Assembly (NCBI GenBank): GCA_030247855.1
Contig: JAPDRN010000059.1
Location: 62,001-126,000 of the forward strand
Length of the DNA: 64,000 nt
Source of the DNA: Knufia peltigerae
Taxonomy: Eukaryota; Ascomycota; Eurotiomycetes; Chaetothyriales; Trichomeriaceae
Reading direction: 5' to 3'
Part shown: positions 23,476 to 34,346 of the stretch, piece after piece
Layout of the letters: every line of letters starts with the position of its first letter
Position numbering within the stretch: the first letter of the stretch is position 1
The notes under the pieces: model-generated
Told to the model about the DNA's origin: nothing
What the model saw: only the letters and a program-made list of their open reading frames with translations
The model's database searches: none
Position numbers and translations under genes: made by a program

Positions 23476-26400
23476 CTAGCGCAGAGGGAGATTTAAATGA
23501 TTGGCTGAACCGTTGCTCCCGGTAAGCATTGGATTGTGATGGTGTGAGCCTATGGGACCTTGATAGGACGAGAATGAGTGCGAAGTCGGAGGCCTTCCAG
23601 AGTCGAAGCTCGCGCGAGGGTGTTCATGCTTTGGGGTTCTGTCACCAGACATGGAACTGTTTGTTCCAAAGGGAAACTTGTTCTCGTACCGCGACGGCCA
23701 GCCGGCACTAAGTGACGATGCAGATACGTCCTCTTCAGGGAGATTGACGCCGCTGTCGTTCCAAAAATTTCTGTAGCCGCTTTCACGACTTTCCATCGAA
23801 ATTAAAGATGCCTTGCTGGCATTTGAGGAAGCGTGCTTGAAGAATGTCCCTGGAGAATTGTTCTGATTCTTGCGACTCATAAACGACGAGAACGACGAAA
23901 TGCTGCCTGGTTTGCGTAGGCGGTCGAATAGGGAGGCTCGTTCAGAGACTGGGGTATGTTCCCCGTCACCAAAATTCGATCGTGTCGGAGAATCGGTCGA
24001 ATGGAGGGACGGCGCATTTTGGAGGAGTTTTGAATCAAAGAAGGGCAAAGAATCCTCGAAAGAATCTGATTTCGGGCGAGGGATAGCACCTTTGACAGTG
24101 GTCGCATCGAGACCGTGTGGCACTAGTTGGGATATGAGGTAATCGATGGCGTCTTTGAGGCCTCCAGCATTGTTGCGAGTGTAAGTAAGAACAAGTCGTC
24201 CCTCGGATGGGCCAACGATTCTCTCAACAGAGGCTGTGGCAGATTTGGGCAGGCTACTAAGCTCCGGATTGGCATGGACATCGACCTCATACTGGTCTCT
24301 CAATTTTTGTCGGAGGTCGGTGTAGAATTCGGCTGTAGAAAAGAATGTATCGAGATCTTCTGCCTTTTGGAAAGCAATCTCGTGGCTTTCGGGCACCATA
24401 CCGAGGAAGGCATCTACAGCTTGGGGAACCTGGTATTCTGGTCCAGATATGGTGACAATATCACTGGCTTGCTCTGTATTCGGAAAGTCAATCTTGCAAT
24501 TCCATTTCTTTTCCAGATCCTCGATCTCGGTTAGTCGAGAAATGAGCTCCCTGTGATAGAGTCGATTTATGACCACAGTTTCAGAGACGAATTCGGCGTC
24601 CTAAATAAAAATTCATCTGATAAGGACATGGACTCGTCAGTCGGGGAATCAGCATCGCTTACAACTTTCTCAACCATATCCATGATCTCCTGCTTCACTA
24701 AATCCAGACTTTGCGCATTGCGAGCAGGTGTACGACAAATGACATTGTCAACCTTAATGTCGTCATCGTCCTTACCAGCACCGCCTCGATCCATCGCGTT
24801 AGAGAATTTGACGAAAACGGAATACTTCTTCATGATCCGTTGGATGTGCTGTCCACCAATACCAATGATGCGTTTGTGATACTGGTCGGGCACGTGGAAA
24901 GAGATAGATGCCGGCATTTCCTGCTCAACAAGATCCAAGCCATTCTTTGTAGCTTCATACTGGCTACCCACAACATCGATGTAAAAGTTGTACTCATTGA
25001 AGCCGTCGAAGATGATTTGAACGTTGCCTGTTTCTACGTGTTAGTTGCTTCAGACTATTGGGAGGGATAAGCTTACTCTGGCCCATGATTTTGTTGATCT
25101 TGCCGTTCTTCTTGCCGCTGACAAATTCCTTGTGTTCATTCGCAAGTTCAATCTTGACCCGAATCTGATATGGTGTTCGCTTGACAAAAGGTATTTGATT
25201 AATGACCATCATGGCCGCTTTGACGGCGTCATCAGACCCATTAATCGTAAAGGTGAACTTTTCGAAACTAATATCAGCGCCCGAGTTGGTGCAGATATCA
25301 CTCAGCATGATACGGATGTCGTCAGGAGATGGCGCTCGAATAGCTGGGCCTTGTGACGGGTCGGACATCATGATCCACCACGATGCACTGAAAAATTGGC
25401 CAGCCTATTCAACGTCAGCATTCTGGGAAAGCCATACTCTGGGGACAAAGCAGGTAGAAACTTACAAGTGCCATGATCTCCTTGACAGTTCGCTCGACAT
25501 GCAAGACTTCGGTGCCTTGGACTCGAATGATACCACGCTGGCTAGCAAGCTGCGGAAACAGGACATGAGATCCGTTAGTCTCCATAATCTTGCGGACCTT
25601 GTCGAGGCGATCAAGCAATATGTTGTCAATCTTGCTTGCAGAGACGACCGCATCCTTCGAATACAGCTTGATGCCCATTACTAGTTCTTTCAACTTTTGC
25701 TTTGCTTGGTTGATGCGTTCCTGAGTCTCTCCAGTAATGAAGATCTCATCCGCAGCGCGTCGAGTAGCATGTGGAGGAACGTAGCCGAAGACCCCAGGAA
25801 AAGGCGGAGGGAAATAGATCGCTGTCTTCGTGGCCGACTCGATCATCTTGATGTTCTTACCAGTTCGGCCAGAGACGAGTGTGTGCATTGTAACCTCCAG
25901 CTTTATGACGTCGATCTTGTGCTTGAGCTGTATATACGTTAGTTGTGTGGCTCACTAGACTGGCCTCAGAACGTTACAATTTGATCAATCATCATCAGTG
26001 CTCGGGTCTTTGCATGCTCAACACTCTCCATGTCCCCGAAGATGCTCACTCGATAACGTTGGTCGAGTCCACAATCCACACCATTGCCGTATGATGCACC
26101 TGCCGAAGACGCCTCACCATTCTTAGGCTTGAGGAGGAAGATATCCGTTCCTGAACTTCATTAGTACTGGCCAAAACCAGAGACTTGGGCGTAAGTCATT
26201 ACCTGTGTACTTAGCGCAGAGATCGATGTGATTGAGCACGCTCGATCGCACTCCAGTCTCGCCGTTGTCGAGTATCAAGCCTGGATCAATATCCACAATC
26301 GCAGAGCGCTGAATCTGTCAGCTATGCAAGTGGATTTACATGTCTTGTCATACCATCATGATGGGAGTCTCGTTCAAAATCTTGGACCGCATCTTGTAGA

Positions 26401-26890
26401 CCAATTCTCCTTCTCCCGAAATACAGACGTTCGTAACAAGTCCTTGTGATTTTCTATGCAAAGCAGGACCAGCCTTGGGCTCGGAGGAAGTCACCGTTGC
26501 TTGTACACGGCCACCACTCTGGTCACTGATGTACGTGCATAAGGAGCGCAGTCTCTCTTCATTTTGTACATGGACCGGGAGCTGATGAATCGGCGTACCA
26601 TCAGGAGTGTCTGCCGGGAATGTCCATCTTTGAAACGCACCAGGACTCGAATGTAGGACATCATCTGGGTCGGGGCCGGTAAGGTACGAAGCAAAAGGCA
26701 CGTTGAAGGATAGGTTGACCGGGGTCAAGTCGGCGGATGACTGGGAACCGATTGCTGGAGAGCCTTGAGGACGTCTCAATGGCTGCGGCGTAGACATGTC
26801 CTGATGGAACCTAGACATACCAAACGCTGCTGGAGTCATCCGCTCCCAGCCATGGCGAGCCTGGCCAGTGAAGTTGCTGATCTTGTGCAT
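23476..26890 (-). CDS. Multi-KH-domain RNA-binding protein
   Basis: A predicted cytoplasmic RNA-binding protein with several KH modules, resembling the vigilin/Bicaudal-C type. Seven exons are proposed: 26890-26354, 26314-26203, 26150-25978, 25927-25466, 25404-25077, 25027-24663 and 24600-23476. All junctions keep frame, giving about 1,033 aa. GxxG loops are visible in SGRTGKNIKMIESATKTAI and RIIGIGGQHIQRIMKKYSVF. Further KH-like units occur around QRIMLSD-type and LTEIEDLEKKWNCKIDFP segments, some with degenerate loops. The N-terminus (about 100 aa) and the last 200 aa are Ser/Pro-rich and probably disordered. I assign no specific RNA target. Confidence 0.85.
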
Positions 26891-27757
26891 CTTCGTTTCG
26901 GATGACTCCCCAGGTCATCGACGTTGGGAAGGGAGTGAGGCGAGAGGGCTATGATTGTTGCATGGGGTCGTCGCGAAGGAGGGTCAGCTAGTCGACTACG
27001 GGACGAAGGAGGTCGAGAAGACGAGGAGGAGGGACGATTTTTTCGAGTTATGCGTGTTGGACGAGATAAAGTCAGTCTGAGGGAAAGGACGAGCGAGGTG
27101 AGAGTGAATGTGCACGCACAGTCCGGCTCGATGCCCAGTGTGCCAGGTGCAGATACGCCCGGCGAATTGGAGACTGGGATACAAGGGAGAATTTAGTGCG
27201 GGCAATAGGCGCTTCTGTTGGCTCGCTTTCGCTCTTCGATCATCACTCTATCCGTCAGCGGCAGCCACATCAATAGGGCAGGCTGTAACTGCGCCTGTCA
27301 CTGGCTGGGATCCGCTAGGCTGTGCCTCTACTCATGACGGAGGCTCGTTACTTGTACAGCTTCCTTGGAGTTGTACGTGTTCTCACCCCCCCCAGCATTA
27401 TGCATGGCGTGCGCCTAAACCCTGACAAGTGCTCGTGCTAGGAATGTCCTCCGCAGGGCCCGAGGTCGCTAACCCTGTCTCAGTCGAATCCTAGCGACAA
27501 TCCTTCGATTTGTTTAGGTATGGAATACAGTTTATCCATACCAAAATACGAGTTTAAAAAATAATGAAGAATCATGCACTGAGATGAAGATATTTGTCTA
27601 TACCTAAGGATTTCCTTGACGCCGAACCCTCAATCCCTCCTGAAGCTGAGGGGGTATTCCCAATAATCCGACAATCCCTCTGCGATTGAACTCCTAAAAA
27701 TTTCCTAACAAGATTGGACGAGTCGTGAATCCTATACCAGCCTCCAGTCTTTCCCAG
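26891..27757. other. Intergenic: KH-protein promoter and Atos-like 3' flank
   Basis: 867 nt without a supported gene. A clean hairpin lies at 27517-27542 in the 3' flank of the Atos-like gene. Nothing else stands out. Confidence 0.5.
27517..27542. repeat. 8-bp perfect inverted repeat (hairpin) past the Atos-like gene
   Basis: GGTATGGA and TCCATACC form a perfect 8-bp stem with a 10-nt loop, about 215 nt downstream of the minus-strand stop codon at 27758. It could be a 3'UTR structure or chance. Confidence 0.6.
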
Positions 27758-29986
27758 TCACAAAGGCCTGGCAGCAGAACCGTTCAATTCTCGAAGCTTG
27801 CGCGAGATCAGACCGTCCCCCACCTCCAACGGCGCGGGGGACAAGCCACGCGCGACAGGGTTGCCACTAGTGTCCAGCCATGGAACAGGTGAACTTCGCG
27901 AAGATGTTGACGGCAAGAACCCAGAAACTGGAGACACGCTCTGGTCAACTTCCGCACGCCTCTCTTCGTTCCTGTGGACTATGTTGAGTCCTACAAGAGC
28001 TGATTCGCGAGGCTGGGCATCGTAAAACATTCCCATGGAAGATGGGTCGTGTACGTCGCCGGATTGAATGACGTGTTGTTTGAGCATGCCGTCCATGGAT
28101 CCAAATTCTGGATATGGCGTTTCTTTCGACGAAATCGAGAACTTCTGCTCGGAGAGGCTCGGACTTCGTGATCCAATGTCAGCTGGCTTGTATGGACTAA
28201 ACCTCGGTTCAGGCAATTGCACCTCATTTCTCAGCTTCTCCTTGCCATCAGGGACCCGATTGGCAAAAACAACACGGATATTGTCATAGAGGTAGAATCG
28301 GCCCTTTCCTGTCGAGCAAAACTTCAAGTGGATTAGATAGCGGAGAATGTCTTTGTTGCTGAGAGGGTCGTACGCAGACGGATTCACGCGGGTTTCCGTC
28401 AGTGCATTTTCCAGGATTGGCCCTGATGAGAAGCTCCGCTGCCGAACAAATGTCTTTGTTCCTTGGGTCATACCCTCGAGATCGTAGGGTATCAGGAATA
28501 ACTTCACGGCGGTTTTATTCGGGTTCTTGATGATTATTTGCAGCTGTCCCTGTTGCGGCACTCGATAGGCACCCCCTGTAGGTACTTTGGATCTGCTAGG
28601 CTTTCTGCTACCGGTTTCTGACGTATCCCTCGACGAGGAGTCTTCCGGGTCGGCCGGCGCAGGAGCACGACGGAGCCGTCGGGTTGGAGGTTCTGGGGGG
28701 TTCAAGTTATGTTCCAGATCAATCGTCCCAACGTAAGGACTCGGATTGTCGTCTGAGATAGACCTGAATTCATGGGCAGATGGATAGTTGTAGAAGACAG
28801 CAGGGAAAGGAACGGTGACGTGTGCTGGGCACTTTAAACTCGGCGGACAATTGCCTCTGCCAACCACGCCGATTTGTGCAACAAAGTCAAGAGGCTTCGA
28901 AGCAGGGGTGGACATTCGACCTCGCAGAATAGATTCCTCGAAAGACCCAACCATTGATGCACGCTGGCGAGGGGAGGAATCTGATGCCACTGATGGACGC
29001 CTCGACTTTCCCGGGAAGTGGAGTTGGGGACTGCTTGCCGGCTGGTACGTGAATGAGCTGAGCGAGCGGCGAGGTCGATGAGGAAGAATGTTCCTATCGA
29101 GGTGAGGATAAGACGTTGACGGTTGGTGCGCACTGTCGGACGGATAGTGGTCAATGGGCAATGCACGTAAGGACTGAAAAGCGTTCGGCGGCATAGTTTG
29201 CCTCCTAGAAGTCTTGGATCCATCGTTGCATTGGGAATCTTGATGGGGAAGGTCTTGTGAGGGACTGTTGACAGCGTGGACCAGCGGACTGGTTGGAACC
29301 CGCATGACAAAACTTGATGATAGGCTACTCCCTAAAGAAGGTGCTCGAGATCGTCTCAAGATGTCCAGAGTATGTTCTCTAGGTGAGAGCGAAGTACCCA
29401 CAAAATGGTGTACATCTGAAAATGCCGACGGGGGCGAAGCTGGATGACCAGCAAGAGGTCTTGTCGGGGTTGAAATAGCTCCAAAGTCTGGAGGAGCACG
29501 CTGTTCATCTCGAAAATCTCCAGTGTGTAAGGCGGACAAGGACTGTCTCAATGATTCTGTGGCAGAGACTGAAGGAGTGAATACGGGAGTCGGTCTTTCC
29601 CATTCATGCGAATCTTGTATCTCTGGAGGGTGGAAGCCCTCATTTGATTGTACCAGCTTGGTACGGACTTCCTTTTGTTCGGCATTGACTTCAGCACAAA
29701 GAGCCTCAAGCCCAGGCTTGGGCACCCATGTCGGCCGCTGTCCCTTTTTAATACACTGGATCAACTCTTCTCGATCACTTGTAACGACAGGTGTAGTGGT
29801 AGTCCCCTCATTTCCTCTTTCCTTCAATGCAAAATTCTCTTGCAGTCCATTTTGCTGGGTTATAGACGACCCCTCAGCATCGAAACATGCCTGCGCCAAA
29901 TCCCTCGCCATGTTCACAGACGGGGTAATTTTTCGTTTCTTGGTCGGTCTTTCATATACGGCTGCTGCCTCGAAGACGAATGGCAT
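27758..29986 (-). CDS. Atos-like (FAM214-type) conserved protein
   Basis: A homologue of the Atos/FAM214 family; fission yeast members are linked to meiotic chromosome segregation. A single exon of about 742 aa starts at ATG 29986 (MPFVFEAAAVYERPTKKRKI, with a likely basic nuclear signal). The first conserved block is at about residues 385-430 (CPAHVTVPFPAVFYNYPSAH then PSPYVGTIDLE). The second is at about 470-580 (PQQGQLQIIIKNPNKTAVKL, TFVRQRSFS, LRYLIHLKFCSTGKGRFYLY). Both are diagnostic for the family. The rest is Ser/Pro-rich and probably disordered. The open frame continues 63 nt upstream of 29986 without an ATG. It is divergent from FYV7, with a 502-nt shared promoter. The molecular function is poorly known. 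Confidence 0.86.
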   Translation of the reverse strand: MPFVFEAAAVYERPTKKRKITPSVNMARDLAQACFDAEGSSITQQNGLQENFALKERGNEGTTTTPVVTSDREELIQCIKKGQRPTWVPKPGLEALCAEVNAEQKEVRTKLVQSNEGFHPPEIQDSHEWERPTPVFTPSVSATESLRQSLSALHTGDFRDEQRAPPDFGAISTPTRPLAGHPASPPSAFSDVHHFVGTSLSPREHTLDILRRSRAPSLGSSLSSSFVMRVPTSPLVHAVNSPSQDLPHQDSQCNDGSKTSRRQTMPPNAFQSLRALPIDHYPSDSAHQPSTSYPHLDRNILPHRPRRSLSSFTYQPASSPQLHFPGKSRRPSVASDSSPRQRASMVGSFEESILRGRMSTPASKPLDFVAQIGVVGRGNCPPSLKCPAHVTVPFPAVFYNYPSAHEFRSISDDNPSPYVGTIDLEHNLNPPEPPTRRLRRAPAPADPEDSSSRDTSETGSRKPSRSKVPTGGAYRVPQQGQLQIIIKNPNKTAVKLFLIPYDLEGMTQGTKTFVRQRSFSSGPILENALTETRVNPSAYDPLSNKDILRYLIHLKFCSTGKGRFYLYDNIRVVFANRVPDGKEKLRNEVQLPEPRFSPYKPADIGSRSPSLSEQKFSISSKETPYPEFGSMDGMLKQHVIQSGDVHDPSSMGMFYDAQPRESALVGLNIVHRNEERRAEVDQSVSPVSGFLPSTSSRSSPVPWLDTSGNPVARGLSPAPLEVGDGLISRKLRELNGSAARPL

Positions 29987-30488
29987 GCTCCCAAAGTTGT
30001 CGAGAGCAGTCTCGGACAAATGGTAGATGTGAAGGGCCCTCTCTTTCACAGTCTGCCTTCTTCAAACACCTCGTATTTGGCGGACACATCGCGGACAAAG
30101 AGCGAACTTGCCATACAACTACGGTGCAGTACTTCGAGGTAGCCGCACTAGTCGGCAGTCTTGAAGTGCCACATCGGGAGAATTGTTGTAGAGGCGGTTT
30201 GCAGGCAAGATAGAGAGAATATTGAGAGAGAGAGAGAAGGTCAAGCCGGGAAGCTGGCGGAATGTATGGAAGTGGCACAGGTTCATTGAGCGGATGACTC
30301 CTCGGGGTCATGCCATGTCATACTCGTACTTAATGAAGCGCATGGTCCACCGCATATCGGGGATCGATGCCCCACGCCCGGCAGGATTTATTCATGCAGC
30401 ACCGTTTAATTTTATCGCCTTGCTTTTTGGACGCCGCTTCCGATTGTCAGTGCTTCCTTCACATATTCAACCCGTGAAAACAGGAGAT
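29987..30488. promoter_or_regulatory. Divergent promoter between Atos-like gene and FYV7
   Basis: 502 nt between two start codons on opposite strands, with no supported gene. It contains a GA-rich run near 30222-30240. Confidence 0.5.
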
Positions 30489-31153
30489 ATGAGTGTGAAG
30501 AGAAGCAGCAGCGACCGTCCAGTCGGTGCGGACGAACCAGACAGCAAAAAGAGAAAAGGCTTCTCTGTTGGACCAGCAAATCTCCCTGATGGCACCTACA
30601 GACGAAAAAGTGAGCCATATGCCTCGCTTCCTGGAAATCCTGCTAACGACCGCTAGCACAAAAAATAAAACGGGACCTTATCCAAAAAGCAAAGGTCAAG
30701 AAAGCATACGCCAAAGTTAAGGCGCAGGAAGAAGCCACACACCCTTCGTCATCGGCCCAGTTCGCAGATCAAGACGCGCATGCTGCACCCGTCGATGTTG
30801 AGCCAGCAAGTCTCGAATTGCACCCAGACCGTCAAGCAATGGTTGATGCTGCTGATAGTCGGGACTTAGAACGCTCGCAGAAAGACTTTCGCGATGATCA
30901 GCAACATTCATCAAGAAGCCAGCCCCGCCAACGCAGACAGAAGCAATCACGTTTTAAGAAAGAGCTGGAACTAGCTTCTCAACACAAAGCGAACATTGAG
31001 GCAAAGCAGAAGGCCAGAGAATTGAGGGACAAGGAACGTCGGGCAATGGTCAAAGCCAAGAGACCTGGGAAAGACGGCAAGATAAAGGTGGGTAGGCAGG
31101 GCACAGTTTTGTTAAATCGGATCCAGCGCATGACTGCGGAAGGCAAAATTTGA
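30489..31153 (+). CDS. FYV7: rRNA-processing protein Fyv7
   Basis: A nucleolar factor of the small-subunit processome needed for 18S rRNA maturation. Two exons: 30489-30609 and 30657-31153, about 205 aa. The 47-nt intron starts GTGAGC, ends CGCTAG and carries a perfect TGCTAAC branch site. The N-terminus has KKRKGFSVGPANLPDGTYRR and, across the junction, KTQKIKRDLIQKAKVKKAYA, which identify the family. The C-terminus is a Lys/Arg/Glu-rich helix (FKKELELASQHKANIEAKQK). ATG 30489 was chosen as the first that gives the family N-terminus. Confidence 0.9.
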
Positions 31154-31661
31154 CCTTAAGGGAAGCAAGAGAAGGCCTCTGGTCTATTTATGGTGCCTTT
31201 ATCATGATCTAATTTGGCTTGGAACGCTGGGTGACATGTCTTCATACTATGTATGAATGGGAGTGAACTGTTTTCTACTTTGGCGACGTGGAGATGACTG
31301 ATCTTGAGTTCTACACCTCAAGGGAAGAGTCACGGCATCAATCGATTATGGCGGCAATGCTGGTTGATTCACCAACTGTACGCCTCCATGCGCCTGACAG
31401 CAGAACAAAAGGGAGAACAACGATATCAAATACACAAAGGACTGATGTTTGCCACTGTATCGGTGTCAATGCGCGCTGAAAGACATTCAGACAAAGGTTA
31501 CTTGTGTCCAACTCTCGCATAACAAAAGGCCCTTACAAAGGGGACTATTCAGGGGATTGCGGTATAATATTGGGGTTGTCCATGCACAGATTTCCTCCTA
31601 GCATGATTCTTCATTTAACAAAGAAGTAGCACACCTCATTATATACGGTAAGATTCACACC
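31154..31661. other. Intergenic downstream of FYV7
   Basis: 508 nt with no supported gene. Short frames on both strands have no recognisable features. Confidence 0.45.
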
Positions 31662-32630
31662 ATGTTTGCACCATATTCGTCAATCGACCAGGAAATGGCT
31701 GAGCCCCTTGATGAGATTGTGGAATGCTGGCGTTTTTGGACGAGAGATTATTGGTTTGCCTTTAAAGATGACGCCCGTTCAACAAGCTCCTGGCGTGAGC
31801 AAAACCATGTCCTCATACAACACCTTTTCGAGCACTATGTTCGCCTCAGTTCATACACCTGGGGGCCATCTGAGGCCTGGCTTGTTGCGTGGGCCATAAG
31901 CCACGCCGACTTACCCTTCCAGGCATACTTGACTTGGTCACTTCATTTGCTCGTACCAGACGAGCGTGATGTGACCATCCAAACCTTTGCAGAGCATCTC
32001 GAGCTTTGGGCCGATCTTTTTGAAAGTCGAAGAGTTAAATACTTCAGAGAAGCTGTGGCCAGCGATGAACCATCTTTCCTGTACCACCAACACGCTGTCG
32101 GCTCTCCCTGGATAGCGCATTTTCTGCTCTCAAAGCCGGAGTACTGGCAGTACACTTGCGAGATGTGGAAAACATTATGTCGCCAACGCCTCGAAGGCAA
32201 GAATGTGACTAATATACAATGCTTTGGTCCCCCTTCCCATGTCTGCACTCATAACGCTCCGACATATCAGGCTATAGGGCCCGAGCTCCTCAAAGACCAT
32301 TTGGATAGCCGAGAGAAAGGGGACACTGCATCGGGAGCTTTGGATTATATCCTCAGCCGCTATGAGAAGCAGAAAAACAAGACCAGGCAACCAGCCATAC
32401 ATGAGTCTACCAAACCCAAAGCTCCAGAACATGAAAAAAAGAAGAACAAGGGAGATGACAAGACATCCCCGCGTATTACGAAGCGGGCACAGCTCCTTCA
32501 ACATATAGCAAATTTCAAGCCAGGCAAAAAATTTCCAACTTCCACAAAGAAGAAATCGAAAAAGAGCATGATGATCAAACAGTCCCCGGGACAATCTTTC
32601 AGGCAAAGACTGAATAAGACTACCTACTAG
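31662..32630 (+). CDS. Hypothetical protein with basic C-terminal tail
   Basis: I do not recognise this 322-aa protein. The single exon starts in good context (CACCATG) at 31662; a second ATG at 31692 would remove ten residues. Residues 1-190 look like a folded, Trp/His/Leu-rich helical domain (many aromatic residues such as CWRFWTRDYWFAF and TWGPSEAWLVAWAISHADLP). From about residue 230 it becomes strongly Lys-rich (PEHEKKKNKGDDKTSPRITK, FPTSTKKKSKKSMM), suggesting nuclear targeting or nucleic-acid binding. No signal peptide or membrane segment is present. It lies between FYV7 and a convergent small gene and may be lineage-restricted. Confidence 0.65.
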   Translation: MFAPYSSIDQEMAEPLDEIVECWRFWTRDYWFAFKDDARSTSSWREQNHVLIQHLFEHYVRLSSYTWGPSEAWLVAWAISHADLPFQAYLTWSLHLLVPDERDVTIQTFAEHLELWADLFESRRVKYFREAVASDEPSFLYHQHAVGSPWIAHFLLSKPEYWQYTCEMWKTLCRQRLEGKNVTNIQCFGPPSHVCTHNAPTYQAIGPELLKDHLDSREKGDTASGALDYILSRYEKQKNKTRQPAIHESTKPKAPEHEKKKNKGDDKTSPRITKRAQLLQHIANFKPGKKFPTSTKKKSKKSMMIKQSPGQSFRQRLNKTTY

Positions 32631-32876
32631 TTGATCATTTCTCGAGGTCAACGGCGCAGAAACATTTCTGGGCAGGTAAGTGACATTAAGGTAGGCCTCA
32701 GAGAAGAGTGCGGTCCATCTATCAGTAAGTATCGTATACTTGAATAACTTTACATTGATTTTTCTTAATTTAGTGCCTCTTTGGGAATAAAGCGCAAGTA
32801 AGGTGAGCTTACACTGGTACATACTGAATTCCAAACCCTCAAGAGTTGTTGTGGCTCGCGACGTCCTCGATTGCAT

Positions 32877-33297
32877 TTAATCTGCGGGCATCAAGCCCTT
32901 AGCAGTCCTGCCAACAAGCTGCCTCCCAGCGCCTCCTGCACACCACTCGTCGGGGCTGAACAACTCGAACATGCCTAGGTTTATCAACAGCGGCACAGGG
33001 TCCTTGATCTCTCCTTCCAACTTCTCCAGCTCTGCTTTCTTTGATATATCATCAACTGTATTTTCTTTGAGGAGCTGGTCATATGCTCGTATGTTGAACA
33101 GCAAGGTCGCCACAGTCCCTGTTGGGACAGTCTGACCGTCTGCCATCTTTACCAAAGGGAAGTTTCCAAGTTTTTGATTGACCCGGGCCAATCTGTCCAC
33201 CGGTGCCATAGACATATTCGTCGTCTGCTGCATGTTAGTCTGCTTGTTTTACTCGACACTTATTGGAAGGGTCAAAAGTCACCCCTTGTTCCGCCAT
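32877..33297 (-). CDS. Small conserved-looking protein of unknown function, two exons
   Basis: Exon 1 (33297-33283) encodes only MAEQG. A 55-nt intron (GTGACT..ATGCAG, with an ACTAAC branch site) leads to exon 2 (33227-32877), giving about 121 aa. The core reads NQKLGNFPLVKMADGQTVPT then TVATLLFNIRAYDQLL, ending KDPVPLLINLGMFELFSPDE and a short Gly/Arg tail. It looks like a compact soluble alpha/beta protein, but I cannot name the family with certainty. Alternatively, translation starts at an in-frame ATG inside exon 2 (33233 would lie in the intron; MSMAPVDRLA is the next). The intron model is preferred because of the branch site and because the unspliced frame stops after 20 codons. Confidence 0.72.
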
Positions 33298-34346
33298 TCT
33301 GAAGCCTCGCTTATGGTTGGTGCACGCTTTTTGTTGGTTGATTTGACTTGACTTGGTTATGGTTGTGGATGTTTGTGAATTACAATCTGGATTATATGTA
33401 AATTTTTGGTCATGTAGATTCTCCCTATACAAGATGTTTCTCTATGGGCATGCTTTCTGTCTTATTTATCCCTCATACAGTCTTTCGACTCCAGCCTTGT
33501 TCACCCTGGGCATGTTCCACGGACGCTCCGGTGCCTCGGGTGGGTCGTCATGACGATCGACAGGGAAGACCAACTTTACTTTTCCTCGGATACTTGGATG
33601 CCTTGACTTGAGACTGAAGAATCTTCTCATAGTCGTCATGGCTAGAGAATGAATGGCATGGCAGACCTGGGTTAATCAATGAATTGTACGCGTTGGTTGT
33701 ACTCGTACTAGCATCCAGAGACCAGTCTATCTCCGTACTCAAGGCTGGCTCCGTTCTACGACATGTGGAATATTTAGTGCAGACTCTGTGCTTTTAAGTG
33801 GATGCTCCCTTTGGGTTCTTTTGCTCGTCAATGGCAAAGCAAGCCATCAGTCCTACTTGACAACATCGATTGTTGTGAAAGTCGATCTGACCAAATGACC
33901 CGTTTCATTCAATGTGCAGCAGATATTCGAGCCAACATCGTGCTTCGCCACCCCAAGACCCCGGGACGATGTGCGGCTTATTGGGGAGATCCCAAAAGCA
34001 CTGGGCGCTAATGCACGAGTTCTAGAGCTTGATTACAGTTGAGCCAGACTGCAAGGCAGACACTGCCACGATCTTCGTACCTATTTGGTTCGTATCACAC
34101 TCGGTCAATCAAGGACTTCGCCGGCTTGAACGAAAGTTCCTGAACTCCATCTTTACTCCTCTGAAAGTATCGTATAACTACGGCTCCAGAATGGACTGCT
34201 TGATCTTGTTCAAGCATGACGTTCCAAATATTGCTCGTATTTGGGGGTCTACGGTGTTTGTGCCCATTTGAGCAGCAGAGTTCAGGGCCAGTGTGAGACA
34301 CTTGTTGGAGGTTCTGCCCTGGGTCTAGCTACGACGGATCTTGAGC
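33298..34346. other. Intergenic between divergent genes
   Basis: 1,049 nt with no supported gene. A 64-codon minus-strand frame at 33548-33742 lacks an ATG start. Confidence 0.45.

Noticed and set aside
27481..27505. tRNA T-arm-like sequence AGTCGAATCCT
   Set aside because: No matching stem or other cloverleaf arms; no A-box at the right distance.
33548..33742. 64-codon minus-strand frame
   Set aside because: No ATG and no splice partner that gives a sensible protein.
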